Source: Motiliproteus sp041586735 (GTDB lineage: Bacteria; Pseudomonadota; Gammaproteobacteria; Pseudomonadales; Balneatricaceae). From it: a stretch of DNA of 64,000 bases. The notes under the pieces were generated by a model that saw nothing but the letters and a program-made list of their open reading frames with translations, had not been told where the DNA came from and ran no database searches. Positions 7,890 through 16,933 of this stretch are shown here, one piece after another (the first letter of the stretch is position 1; every line of letters begins with the position of its first letter). The stretch spans positions 1-64,000 of the forward strand of contig JBFGZQ010000006.1 in the NCBI GenBank assembly GCA_041586735.1, in the 5' to 3' direction. A program made the position numbers and the translations under genes.

Positions 7890-8338
7890 TCAGCACCTCC
7901 CGATAGCGACTTAACCTTCTTGAACTTGTAGCTGATGATCGGCTGCCCATCCCGGTTGTCGCGTATCGGTCCGACCACCAGCTCGACCTCTTCATCACAA
8001 ACGAAGGAGCCCACCTTACCCTCCATCTGAGCGAAGATCCGCAACCCCTCCGGCAGATCGACGTAGCCGAAAGTGTACGGAGTCCGCATTCCCGCCTGAC
8101 CCGTATAATTGTCGGTAACGCTGTATAGGCGACCTCGCCGGCTCAAGGGCACTATATCGAACCCATCCCCCCAGCAGCGGGGACAAAGACTTAACTTGGG
8201 AAAGTCCAATTGACCGCACCCCTGGCAGCGGTACCCTTTCAGAAAGGGTGCCGTACCATCTGCAGGCACCTCCAGCAGATCCGGATGAAAGAACGTGATA
8301 TCCGCCCCATCCTTTTTCTGATCTTTTATCTCGGACAT
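7886..8338 (-). CDS. bbsA: Zinc-ribbon/OB-fold (DUF35) protein, probable thiolase subunit BbsA
   Basis: A 150-residue DUF35-type protein. A four-cysteine zinc ribbon is formed by C38-x2-C41 and C52-x2-C55, followed by an OB-fold region (GRLYSVTDNYTGQ, YTFGYVDLPEGLRIFAQM). In known benzylsuccinate operons BbsA is the small subunit that associates with BbsB. This is the promoter-proximal gene: its ATG has a near-ideal AGGAGG at the right spacing. Upstream come about 360 bp without a recognisable gene, then IS3-family debris, so the operon promoter must lie in that interval. Confidence 0.83.
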   Translation of the reverse strand: MSEIKDQKKDGADITFFHPDLLEVPADGTAPFLKGYRCQGCGQLDFPKLSLCPRCWGDGFDIVPLSRRGRLYSVTDNYTGQAGMRTPYTFGYVDLPEGLRIFAQMEGKVGSFVCDEEVELVVGPIRDNRDGQPIISYKFKKVKSLSGGAE

Positions 8339-8652
8339 TAACGCCTCCTAAACCAAGCACAGCTGATGCCATGTCAAAAATTTGCTCATAACTTAGAACG
8401 CATTAAAACCTACCGACAACGCGCCAACAATTGGTGCGCTCCCCTTGAGGCTGGGGGCTACTCCCTAGTGAATACCGGATTAATCGCCGGCGAGTTAACA
8501 CGTCAACCTTGCGGAGACACAAAACCTGTGCATTATTGAGACGGAAGCCCGTCGCGTGACCGGACTGATCTCCCGCGGCCCTCCGTCGTAGCGGTTCGCG
8601 AGTGATCCGCCTAATCAGGCAATTATTTAAAGCATGTGGATATAGCTCTCCG
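8339..8652. other. Gene-free interval upstream of the bbs-like operon
   Basis: No reading frame with recognisable homology on either strand. The stretch must contain the promoter of the minus-strand operon. A TTGACA lies about 35 bases before the bbsA start on the minus strand, but with no convincing -10 at the right spacing, so I do not annotate a promoter. No regulatory gene such as a two-component pair is adjacent. Confidence 0.4.
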
Positions 8653-8700
8653 GACACACAGTTGCAGGTAAAATCACCTGCCAATAAAGGTGTGTGTGTC
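8653..8700. repeat. Nested inverted repeat directly before the IS3 orfA remnant
   Basis: GACACACA (8653-8660) pairs with TGTGTGTC (8693-8700), and inside it GCAGGT (8664-8669) pairs with ACCTGC (8676-8681). The outer arm ends directly at the ATG of the transposase fragment. The location fits the subterminal region of an IS3-family element. The true end of the element is not clear because the other terminus is missing. Confidence 0.5.
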
Positions 8701-9003
8701 ATGAGTCAGAAGAAAACTAATTCCTATACAGCGGAGTTTAAAGAGTCTGCGGTCAAGCTGGCGGTGGAGAGCGAGAAACCTGTCACCCAAACTGCCAGAG
8801 AGCTGGGCGTCAATGCTAATACGTTGTATACCTGGATCAACAAGTATAACGACAAGCAGGATGCCAGCACCGATAAACGGATGAATGATCAGCATCTGTA
8901 TGAAGAGCTAAAACAGTTGCGGCGTGAGAATTCTAGACTCAAGGAGGAGCGTGAGCTGCTAAAAAAAAGGCGGCGGCCTTCTTCGCTGTTATTCAGCTAC
9001 TAG
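8701..9003 (+). pseudogene. IS3-family transposase OrfA, frameshifted; orfB absent
   Basis: The frame starts MSQKKTNSYTAEFKESAVKL and has the helix-turn-helix ARELGVNANTLYTWI and a leucine-rich coiled-coil LRRENSRLKEERELLKK, all standard for IS3-family OrfA. After an eight-A run at 8961-8968 the frame reads RRRPS, whereas the conserved KAAAFFA tail continues in the -1 frame to a stop near 9031. The A-run has therefore changed length, or a programmed -1 slip was used. No OrfB (DDE) region follows; tRNA genes come next. The element is a remnant at the upstream boundary of the bbs-like island. Confidence 0.75.
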
Positions 9004-9202
9004 ATTTGACCACTTTCAGCGTTGAAAATTAACCATCAGTAAAACGGCTACAGCCCTTGCCAAATGGAACTTTCCTCCTATCTATCCTGGTCAAAACTGG
9101 ACGCGGAATCTGATCAATTTCCGACGCTGGTTAACAAGCGATAAAAATGGCAATCGAAATTTTGGGCACAGGTTGGGCACATGGGTTTTTCAGACCCCAA
9201 AA

Positions 9203-9240
9203 ACGCAAAAAGCCAAATCAAGCAACTGCTTGATTTGGCT
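9203..9240 (-). terminator. Intrinsic terminator of the first tRNA-fMet unit
   Basis: On the minus strand a perfect stem of AGCCAAATCAAGCA with TGCTTGATTTGGCT (9211-9224 with 9227-9240) is followed by TTTTTGCGTTTTTG. It lies 11 bp after the CCA end of the tRNA gene. The same hairpin follows the second copy. Confidence 0.8.
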
Positions 9241-9251
9241 TCTGATTACAT

Positions 9252-9328
<77 letters not shown>

Positions 9329-9342
9329 TCAACATGAGGCGA

Positions 9343-9371
9343 ATCATACAGAGGTGCTGACGCCTTGTCTA
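9343..9371 (-). promoter_or_regulatory. Promoter of tRNA-fMet copy 1
   Basis: Minus-strand TAGACA (9366-9371), a 17-bp spacer and TATGAT (9343-9348), placed 14 bp before the mature tRNA start. The same layout upstream of copy 2 supports it. Confidence 0.65.
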
Positions 9372-9512
9372 GCCTTAGCCTTGTTCAATGTTATGCAGCT
9401 GCTTGGCTCGAGCACTTTCGGCACAGGAAATTGACCGTTAGGAAGATTGCTAAAGTCCTGATAAAAAAGGATGGGCACAATTTTGTCACACGGGTATTTC
9501 GGAAGAACTAGA

Positions 9513-9550
9513 ACGCAAAAAGCCAAATCAAGCAAGTGCTTGATTTGGCT
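9513..9550 (-). terminator. Intrinsic terminator of the second tRNA-fMet unit
   Basis: The same hairpin as in copy 1 (9521-9534 with 9537-9550, differing only in the loop) followed on the minus strand by TTTTTGCGTTC. Confidence 0.78.
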
Positions 9551-9561
9551 TCTGATTACAT

Positions 9562-9638
<77 letters not shown>

Positions 9639-9652
9639 TCAACGTGGGGCAA

Positions 9653-9681
9653 ATAATACGCGACGAACCTCTCTGCGTCTA
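9653..9681 (-). promoter_or_regulatory. Promoter of tRNA-fMet copy 2
   Basis: Minus-strand TAGACG (9676-9681), 17-bp spacer, TATTAT (9653-9658), followed by a GC-rich stretch before the tRNA, as in stringently controlled stable-RNA promoters. Confidence 0.65.
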
Positions 9682-9820
9682 GCCCTAGATGCCATTATCT
9701 CACTCGTTAACCGCTATTATCCGCATTGACGCTGCCGGACAACAGCAATAGGACATATCATTGCGCGATCTCGACTGAAGCCCTATAGGCTCTCCATTCA
9801 TATCTACAGGCTAGCTCTCT

Positions 9821-10123
9821 ATGCACATCGCGCTAATCACTCTGCCCACCCCTGAAGTCAGCTGCTCAGATTGCGAGGCCTGCTGCTGTCGACTCCCGGT
9901 GATGCTGATCAGCGATACCGGCGTACACGAGCGTTATATTGAAACCGATTCCTGGGGCGGCGCGACGATGGCCCGACTCGACGATGGCTGGTGCGCGGCC
10001 CTGGATCGTAACAGCATGCGCTGCCGGATCTATCAGAACCGGCCGCTGATCTGCAGAGAGTTTGAGATGGGCGACTCCGAATGTCTCGCCGAACGCGCCG
10101 AGTACGCTCAACTCGGTAACTGA
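9821..10123 (+). CDS. YkgJ-family cysteine-cluster protein
   Basis: A 100-residue protein with the CxxCxxCC-type cluster SCSDCEACCCRL near residue 15, then C58, C67 and C75 in DGWCAALD, SMRCRIYQNRP and LICREFEMG. This spacing defines the YkgJ-like putative zinc- or iron-chelating family (UPF0153-type), whose function is unknown. It stands alone on the plus strand, convergent with thiC. Its last codons and stop lie in a 14-bp perfect hairpin that probably terminates transcription from both sides. Confidence 0.75.
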   Translation: MHIALITLPTPEVSCSDCEACCCRLPVMLISDTGVHERYIETDSWGGATMARLDDGWCAALDRNSMRCRIYQNRPLICREFEMGDSECLAERAEYAQLGN

Positions 10124-10134
10124 GCGTACTCGGC
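10097..10134. terminator. Hairpin between convergent ykgJ-like gene and thiC
   Basis: GCCGAGTACGCTCA (10097-10110) and TGAGCGTACTCGGC (10121-10134) form a perfect 14-bp stem with a 10-nt loop. The TGA of the ykgJ-like gene is the first triplet of the second arm. There is no T-run on either side, so it may be a structural barrier rather than a textbook intrinsic terminator. Confidence 0.5.
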
Positions 10135-10147
10135 TAAGCGTTGTGAG

Positions 10148-12040
<1,893 letters not shown>

Positions 12041-12157
12041 GACGACATCTCCCGGCATAATTGCCAGTATCGATCAGGCAGCGCCTGATGAGTAAAATAA
12101 AAGATGTCTTGACGGGAAGGAGTCTGGGCAAGGTAACGCAAGCGTGCTGCCCAAAAT

Positions 12158-12250
12158 CTTGTTTCCTACGCCGGTATTAACCGAATCAGGTTCGCGGGTT
12201 GGCCATCAGCCTCTCATCCCTGTAGTTAAACTACCGGGAACCCCGACAAG
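12158..12250 (-). promoter_or_regulatory. TPP riboswitch (THI element) in the thiC leader
   Basis: On the minus strand the RNA shows P1 arms CTTGT/ACAAG, GGGGTTCCC, the conserved GGGATGAGA, CTGATGGCCAACCC, and the 3' core ACCTGATTCGGTTAATACCGGCGTAGGAA. These are the invariant sensor elements of the TPP riboswitch in the right order. About 115 nt separate it from the thiC start; TGGGCA/TGCCCA between them could form part of the expression platform. Confidence 0.95.
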
Positions 12251-12399
12251 ACGACAGTGATTATTAAAGCTGGCCCCCGCAATAGCAAGCACAAGCGCCA
12301 TTTTTATCGCGCCGACTGACCTGAGATTCATTGCCTAAGCGGGTCAATAAGATCGATCGCCAAAGCTGCACCTACGACATCACTGACCGGCAATCGGCT

Positions 12400-13011
12400 C
12401 TAGCGATCGCCATCCAATGCCAGCAACAACCGCCGTACCGGGGCAAAACTACGGCGATGCAGGGGGGTCACGCCCAATCGATCCAGCGCCTGCAGATGCA
12501 ATACGGTGGGATAGCCTTTGTGTTGCGCTAGCCCATAGCCGGGGTAGCAACGATCAGCATCAAGCATCTCCCGATCGCGGGTCACCTTCGCCAAAATAGA
12601 CGCCGCGCTGATCGCGGTTACCCGGGCATCACCCTTGACCACCGCCTCAGCAGGACAGGGCAGCGACGGACAACGGTTGCCGTCGATCAGCGCATACTCG
12701 GGCGCCACAGAGAGCCCGGCGATGGCACGCTGCATCGCCAACATAGTGGCGTGCAGAATATTAAGCTGGTCGATCTCGGCGACGCTGGCACGCGCTACAG
12801 ACCAACTGAGCGCCTGGGCTGTTATCTGCTCAAACAGCTGCTCGCGGCGTTTTTCTGTCAGCCGTTTGGAATCGGCTAACCCTGCGATGGGGTTATCGGG
12901 ATCCAGAATTACCGCCGCCGTGACCACATCGCCAAACAGCGGTCCGCGCCCTACTTCGTCGACACCGGCGACCAATACGCCTTGATAAGCCTGGAGTACA
13001 AACTCATCCAT
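12400..13011 (-). CDS. rnhB: Ribonuclease HII
   Basis: A 203-residue RNase HII that removes RNA from RNA-DNA hybrids and misincorporated ribonucleotides. The acidic catalytic residues appear in VAGVDEVGRGPL, LIDGNRCP and SAASILAKVTRDREM. I start at the ATG at 13011, which overlaps the end of lpxB by eight bases (ATGGATGA); a TTG further upstream would extend eight residues into lpxB. The position after lpxB is the standard gammaproteobacterial one, but the usual next gene dnaE is absent here. Confidence 0.93.
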   Translation of the reverse strand: MDEFVLQAYQGVLVAGVDEVGRGPLFGDVVTAAVILDPDNPIAGLADSKRLTEKRREQLFEQITAQALSWSVARASVAEIDQLNILHATMLAMQRAIAGLSVAPEYALIDGNRCPSLPCPAEAVVKGDARVTAISAASILAKVTRDREMLDADRCYPGYGLAQHKGYPTVLHLQALDRLGVTPLHRRSFAPVRRLLLALDGDR

Positions 13012-14152
13012 GCACAGTGCTACGACGCTGTTCAAGCAAGTTTAATATGGCTTTGGCGGATTCAGCACTGGCATCTCGGCGTAGCTGCTGATGCAGCTCG
13101 GTAAAATGGGGTATTTGGCGCTCGGGGTGATCTAACTGCTCGAACAGCGCCGCTGCCAACGCCTGCGGTGTGGCGTCATCTTGTAACAACTCAGGCACCA
13201 GCATCCGCTCCGCCAACAGGTTGGGTAACGACACATAGGCCACGCTGATCATCCGCGACAGAATAAAGAAACTCAGGGCCGAGAGTCGATAGGACACCAC
13301 CATCGGCGTCTTAAGCAGCATGCACTCTAAGGCAGCGGTACCGGAGGCCAGCAGTACCGCGTCAGCGGCGGTCATCAGCTCACGCGATTGCCCGCGGATC
13401 AGCTGCAGTGGAAAGTCCGCAGGCAGGTCCTGCAACAGCCGCTGGAGCTGCTGATAACGCGCCTCGTTGACGGCGGGGATCATAAACTTAAGCGCTGGGC
13501 GCTGCTGCAGACATTGCTGGGCGGCGGCGATAAACAGCGGCGCCAAGCGTGCCACCTCCCCCTCTCTACTACCCGGCAACAGCGCGATATAGCGATCCTG
13601 AGGATCAAGCCCCAGCTGCTGGCGAGCCTGCTGAACGTCGGGGACCAGAGGCAGCTGATCCGCCAGCGTATGACCGACAAAACGCGCGTCGACACCCGCC
13701 TGCTCGTAAAACGCCGCCTCAAAGGGCAGCAAGCAGAGCATCAGATCGGTCGATTTAGCGATCTTGTAAACCCGCTTGCGACGCCAGGCCCAGATAGAGG
13801 GGCTGACATAATGCACCGTCGGAATGGAGGCATCCCGCAAGGTTCGCTCCAACGGCAGGTTAAAATCAGGAGCATCGATACCGATAAACAGATCCGGAGG
13901 GTTGGCGAGCCAGTGCTGACGTAGCTGTTTACGGATGCCCAGCAGTTCGCGCAAACGCCCCAGTACCTCGACCAGCCCCATCACCGACAGGCGCTCCATC
14001 GCAAAGCGGCTCTGCATGCCTTCGGCCTGCATTAACGGGCCGCCGATCCCCTCAAACGCTATAAGTTCTGAGCTGCGCTGTTGCAGCGCACGCATCAATC
14101 CCGCACCGAGGATGTCTCCTGAGGCCTCACCGGCAAGGATGGCGATGCGCAT
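13004..14152 (-). CDS. lpxB: Lipid-A-disaccharide synthase
   Basis: A 382-residue GT19 glycosyltransferase that joins UDP-diacylglucosamine and lipid X. The N-terminal AGEASGDILGAGL, FIGIDAPDFNL and YVSPSIWAWR, and the C-terminal LLPGSREGEV and SGTAALE blocks, are all present. It lies three bases after lpxA and overlaps rnhB, in one minus-strand envelope operon. Confidence 0.96.
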   Translation of the reverse strand: MRIAILAGEASGDILGAGLMRALQQRSSELIAFEGIGGPLMQAEGMQSRFAMERLSVMGLVEVLGRLRELLGIRKQLRQHWLANPPDLFIGIDAPDFNLPLERTLRDASIPTVHYVSPSIWAWRRKRVYKIAKSTDLMLCLLPFEAAFYEQAGVDARFVGHTLADQLPLVPDVQQARQQLGLDPQDRYIALLPGSREGEVARLAPLFIAAAQQCLQQRPALKFMIPAVNEARYQQLQRLLQDLPADFPLQLIRGQSRELMTAADAVLLASGTAALECMLLKTPMVVSYRLSALSFFILSRMISVAYVSLPNLLAERMLVPELLQDDATPQALAAALFEQLDHPERQIPHFTELHQQLRRDASAESAKAILNLLEQRRSTVHG

Positions 14153-14155
14153 CCG

Positions 14156-14926
14156 CTAACGGATAATGCCGCGGCTGGAGTCACGCAGCGACTGGGTCAG
14201 CAGCGCCACGTCGGGGAACTGCAGCTCCAGCAGTTGCAGCTCGCTGATCGCCTCATCCAGCTTCAAGCCTTGGCGGTAGATGAACTTATAGGCCTGCTTG
14301 AGGGCCCGAATGGCTTCCGGACTAAAACCACGGCGCTTCAGCCCCTCGGTGTTGATGCCGTGCGGCTTGGCACTGTTTCCAGCCGCCATCACATAGGCGG
14401 GCAGGTCCTGAACCAGCATGGAAGCCGCACCGCACATCGCATGCGCGCCGACATGGCAGAACTGATGCACCCCGGTCTGGCCGCCGATGATCGCATAATC
14501 GCCAACCTGAACATGCCCCGCCAAGGCAACGTTGTTGGCAATGATGCAGTTATCACCCACCTGGCAATCGTGCGCCACGTGGACATTGACCATCAGCAGA
14601 TTATTACTGCCGATCCGGGTAACGCCCTGATCCTGAATCGTGCCCCGATGCAGGGTGCAGCTCTCCCGGATGACGTTGTTGTCACCGATGATCAGCTGGG
14701 TCGGTTCGTCACGATATTTTTTATCCTGACAGGCCTCTCCCACGCTGGCGAACTGAAAGATCTGGTTATTTTTACCGATCCGGGTAGGGCCTTTGATCAC
14801 CACGTGCGAGGCGATCCGGCAGCCGGACTCGATCACCACATCGGCACCGATTAGAGTCCAGGGACCTATCTCTACGCCGTCGGCAATCTGGGCGCTAGGG
14901 TCGATAAGGGCGCGGCTATCGATCAA
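14156..14926 (-). CDS. lpxA: UDP-N-acetylglucosamine O-acyltransferase
   Basis: A 256-residue left-handed beta-helix acyltransferase that performs the first step of lipid A synthesis. Hexapeptide repeats occupy about residues 1-185 and the conserved catalytic His lies in VNVHVAHDCQVGDN. Length matches the family. It starts two bases before the end-spacing of fabZ, so the two are tightly linked in the operon. The helical C-terminal domain includes NTEGLKRRGFS, also typical. Confidence 0.96.
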   Translation of the reverse strand: MIDSRALIDPSAQIADGVEIGPWTLIGADVVIESGCRIASHVVIKGPTRIGKNNQIFQFASVGEACQDKKYRDEPTQLIIGDNNVIRESCTLHRGTIQDQGVTRIGSNNLLMVNVHVAHDCQVGDNCIIANNVALAGHVQVGDYAIIGGQTGVHQFCHVGAHAMCGAASMLVQDLPAYVMAAGNSAKPHGINTEGLKRRGFSPEAIRALKQAYKFIYRQGLKLDEAISELQLLELQFPDVALLTQSLRDSSRGIIR

Positions 14927-14928
14927 GA

Positions 14929-15369
14929 TCAGACCTTCCTATCGGCACACAGGATGGTCGCCGAACTCACCAGCGCACCCTCAACTGTCGCTTGAACATC
15001 AAACTTCCAGATACCACGCTTTTCAGAAACAATGCGCGCTTCTAGCTGGAGCCGATCCCCTGGAACAACCGGGCGCTTAAAGCGCAGCTTGTCCGAGCCG
15101 ACAAAGTAATAGATCGAGCCATCCTGCGGCGTTTTACCCATGGTTTTAAAGCCGAGGATGCCGGCAGCCTGGGCCATCGCTTCTATGATCAATACGCCAG
15201 GCATCACCGGATAATCCGGAAAATGACCCGTAAAAAACGGCTCATTTATCGTCACGTTTTTATACGCGACGATACTCTCCCCTTCGGTTAACTCCGTGAC
15301 CCGATCCACCAATAAAAACGGGTAGCGGTGGGGTAAATATTGGCGAATCTCATTGATATCCATCATCAC
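14929..15369 (-). CDS. fabZ: 3-hydroxyacyl-[acyl-carrier-protein] dehydratase FabZ
   Basis: A 146-residue hot-dog dehydratase of fatty acid synthesis. The active-site His lies in GHFPDYPVMPGVL and the Glu in IIEAMAQ; LPHRYPFLLVDRV is the usual N-terminal block. Three consecutive ATG codons begin the gene and any could serve as start. Placement between lpxD and lpxA is canonical. Confidence 0.96.
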   Translation of the reverse strand: MMMDINEIRQYLPHRYPFLLVDRVTELTEGESIVAYKNVTINEPFFTGHFPDYPVMPGVLIIEAMAQAAGILGFKTMGKTPQDGSIYYFVGSDKLRFKRPVVPGDRLQLEARIVSEKRGIWKFDVQATVEGALVSSATILCADRKV

Positions 15370-15377
15370 GATAAACC

Positions 15378-16400
15378 TTAGGTGTTGTCCTGATTAACTT
15401 GTTTTTCAAGCGCCTTTAGTCGCGCCGCGAACTCATCCAGATGCTGGAAGCGGACAACATTACGCCGCCATTGCTTCAACGGCATGATCCCTGTGCCTGA
15501 GGCATAGGCGCCTTTTTCCTTTAAACTGCCGGTCACGCTGGCCATGCCACCGACAAACACATCATCGGCGATCTCGATATGACCGGCGATACCGGCGGCG
15601 CCGCCGACGGTACAGCGACGGCCGATGTGAGTACTGCCCGCCACGGCCGAACAGCCGGCGATAGCGGTGTCAGCACCGATGACCACATTGTGAGCGATCA
15701 TCACCTGGTCATCGAGTTTCACCCCATTGCCGATCAGGGTGTCACCGATGGCACCTCGGTCGATGGTCGTACCCGGGCCGATCTCGACATCATCGCCGGT
15801 GATCACCCTGCCGATCTGATAGATCTTCACCCAACGACCTTGCTGATTGGCAAACCCGAAGCCGTCGGCACCGATCACCGCCCCGCTATGGATCAGGTTA
15901 CGTTTGCCGATCTGAATATCGTGGTACAGGGTGACATTCGCGGCTAGCCGAGAGTCTTCACCGATGATCGAACGGGCACCCACGACGCTATTGGGGCCGA
16001 TCTCGACCCCGGCCTCAATCACCGCACCCGCTTCGATCACCGCACCCGTGGCTATTTTGGCACTGGGAGCGACCTGGGCACTGGGATCCACACTCGCCCC
16101 CGCTGCAATACCCACAGCGGGCGTTGGCCGGCTATCAAACCAGCCAGAGATCTGGGCGTAGGCCAGATAGGGATCCGCCACCACTAGCGCATCCACCGGA
16201 CAATCCGCGCACTGATCCTCTTTAATCAATACCGCCGCCGCTTGGGTGGTCTTTAGATCCTTGAGGTAGCGCGGGTTCGACAGGAAAGATAGCTGCCCCT
16301 GCTGCGCCTTGTCTAGCGCCTGCAACCCGAGGATCCGCCGCTGCGGATCGCCGATCAGGCGTGCGTTTAACTCCGTCGCTATTTGCTCCAGATTATACAA
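15378..16400 (-). CDS. lpxD: UDP-3-O-(3-hydroxyacyl)glucosamine N-acyltransferase
   Basis: A 340-residue acyltransferase for the third step of lipid A synthesis. An N-terminal uridine-binding domain (to about residue 100) with LSFLSNPRY is followed by a long hexapeptide-repeat beta-helix; the catalytic His is in MIAHNVVIG. The C-terminal helix ends LKALEKQVNQ. Nine bases precede fabZ and twelve follow skp, so it belongs to the same operon. Confidence 0.95.
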   Translation of the reverse strand: MYNLEQIATELNARLIGDPQRRILGLQALDKAQQGQLSFLSNPRYLKDLKTTQAAAVLIKEDQCADCPVDALVVADPYLAYAQISGWFDSRPTPAVGIAAGASVDPSAQVAPSAKIATGAVIEAGAVIEAGVEIGPNSVVGARSIIGEDSRLAANVTLYHDIQIGKRNLIHSGAVIGADGFGFANQQGRWVKIYQIGRVITGDDVEIGPGTTIDRGAIGDTLIGNGVKLDDQVMIAHNVVIGADTAIAGCSAVAGSTHIGRRCTVGGAAGIAGHIEIADDVFVGGMASVTGSLKEKGAYASGTGIMPLKQWRRNVVRFQHLDEFAARLKALEKQVNQDNT

Positions 16401-16412
16401 GGTAACGCCCTC

Positions 16413-16910
16413 TTACAGCTTGTTCAGTTCTTCAACCAGACGCGGCGTCAGATCCAGCGCCGGCTGCACGTAGAACGCGCCTTTTTTATTGAGAATAATA
16501 TCGAGCTGCTGGGTATCGACGAGGGCTTGCAGAATCACCTCGATCTGCGGCTGTAGCTGCTGCAAGAACTCACGCTCACGCCCTTGAGTCTCCTGCTTGA
16601 GCCGATTCCCCAGTCCCTGAAACTGCTGATACTTCTGCTGCACCAGCAGCGTCAACTTCTGGCGCTCGTCATCGCTCATAAAGCTGCCCTCATTCTCCAG
16701 CTTGGTTTTGAGGGCGTTGCCTTCTTCAGACAGCTTGCGCAGCTCCGCTTCTTCAGCCACAAACTCCTGCTGCAATTTTTCCCGCAATACCTGTGCCTGT
16801 TTGGAGGCCGCCAGAGCCGTCTCCATATCCAATACCGCGATCCGCCCCTCGCCTAGCGCCAGTGCGGGGAGCAGCAAGAAACTGAGCAGTGCAATTTTAA
16901 GAGTATTCAT
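16413..16910 (-). CDS. skp: Periplasmic chaperone Skp/OmpH
   Basis: A 165-residue periplasmic chaperone that holds unfolded outer-membrane proteins on their way to the Bam complex. A signal peptide of about 20 residues (LLSFLLLPALALG) precedes a beta segment GRIAVLDME and a long charged coiled-coil (about residues 40-125), as in the tentacle-like Skp trimer. It lies between bamA and lpxD as usual. Confidence 0.9.
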   Translation of the reverse strand: MNTLKIALLSFLLLPALALGEGRIAVLDMETALAASKQAQVLREKLQQEFVAEEAELRKLSEEGNALKTKLENEGSFMSDDERQKLTLLVQQKYQQFQGLGNRLKQETQGREREFLQQLQPQIEVILQALVDTQQLDIILNKKGAFYVQPALDLTPRLVEELNKL

Positions 16911-16933
16911 GGATATATCCTATTTCCTTGGCG

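Noticed and set aside
8345..8375. A sigma-54-like TGGCAT-N5-GTGCT upstream of bbsA on the minus strand
   Set aside because: GG and GC spacing is right, but the start of transcription would fall inside the Shine-Dalgarno sequence, leaving no usable leader. Likely chance.
9060..9185. Possible tail of a phage-type integrase gene beside the tRNA genes (TGGGCACA repeats)
   Set aside because: Short readings near the tRNA look like integrase-end or tRNA-region translations commonly mis-annotated in databases; no catalytic residues can be seen.
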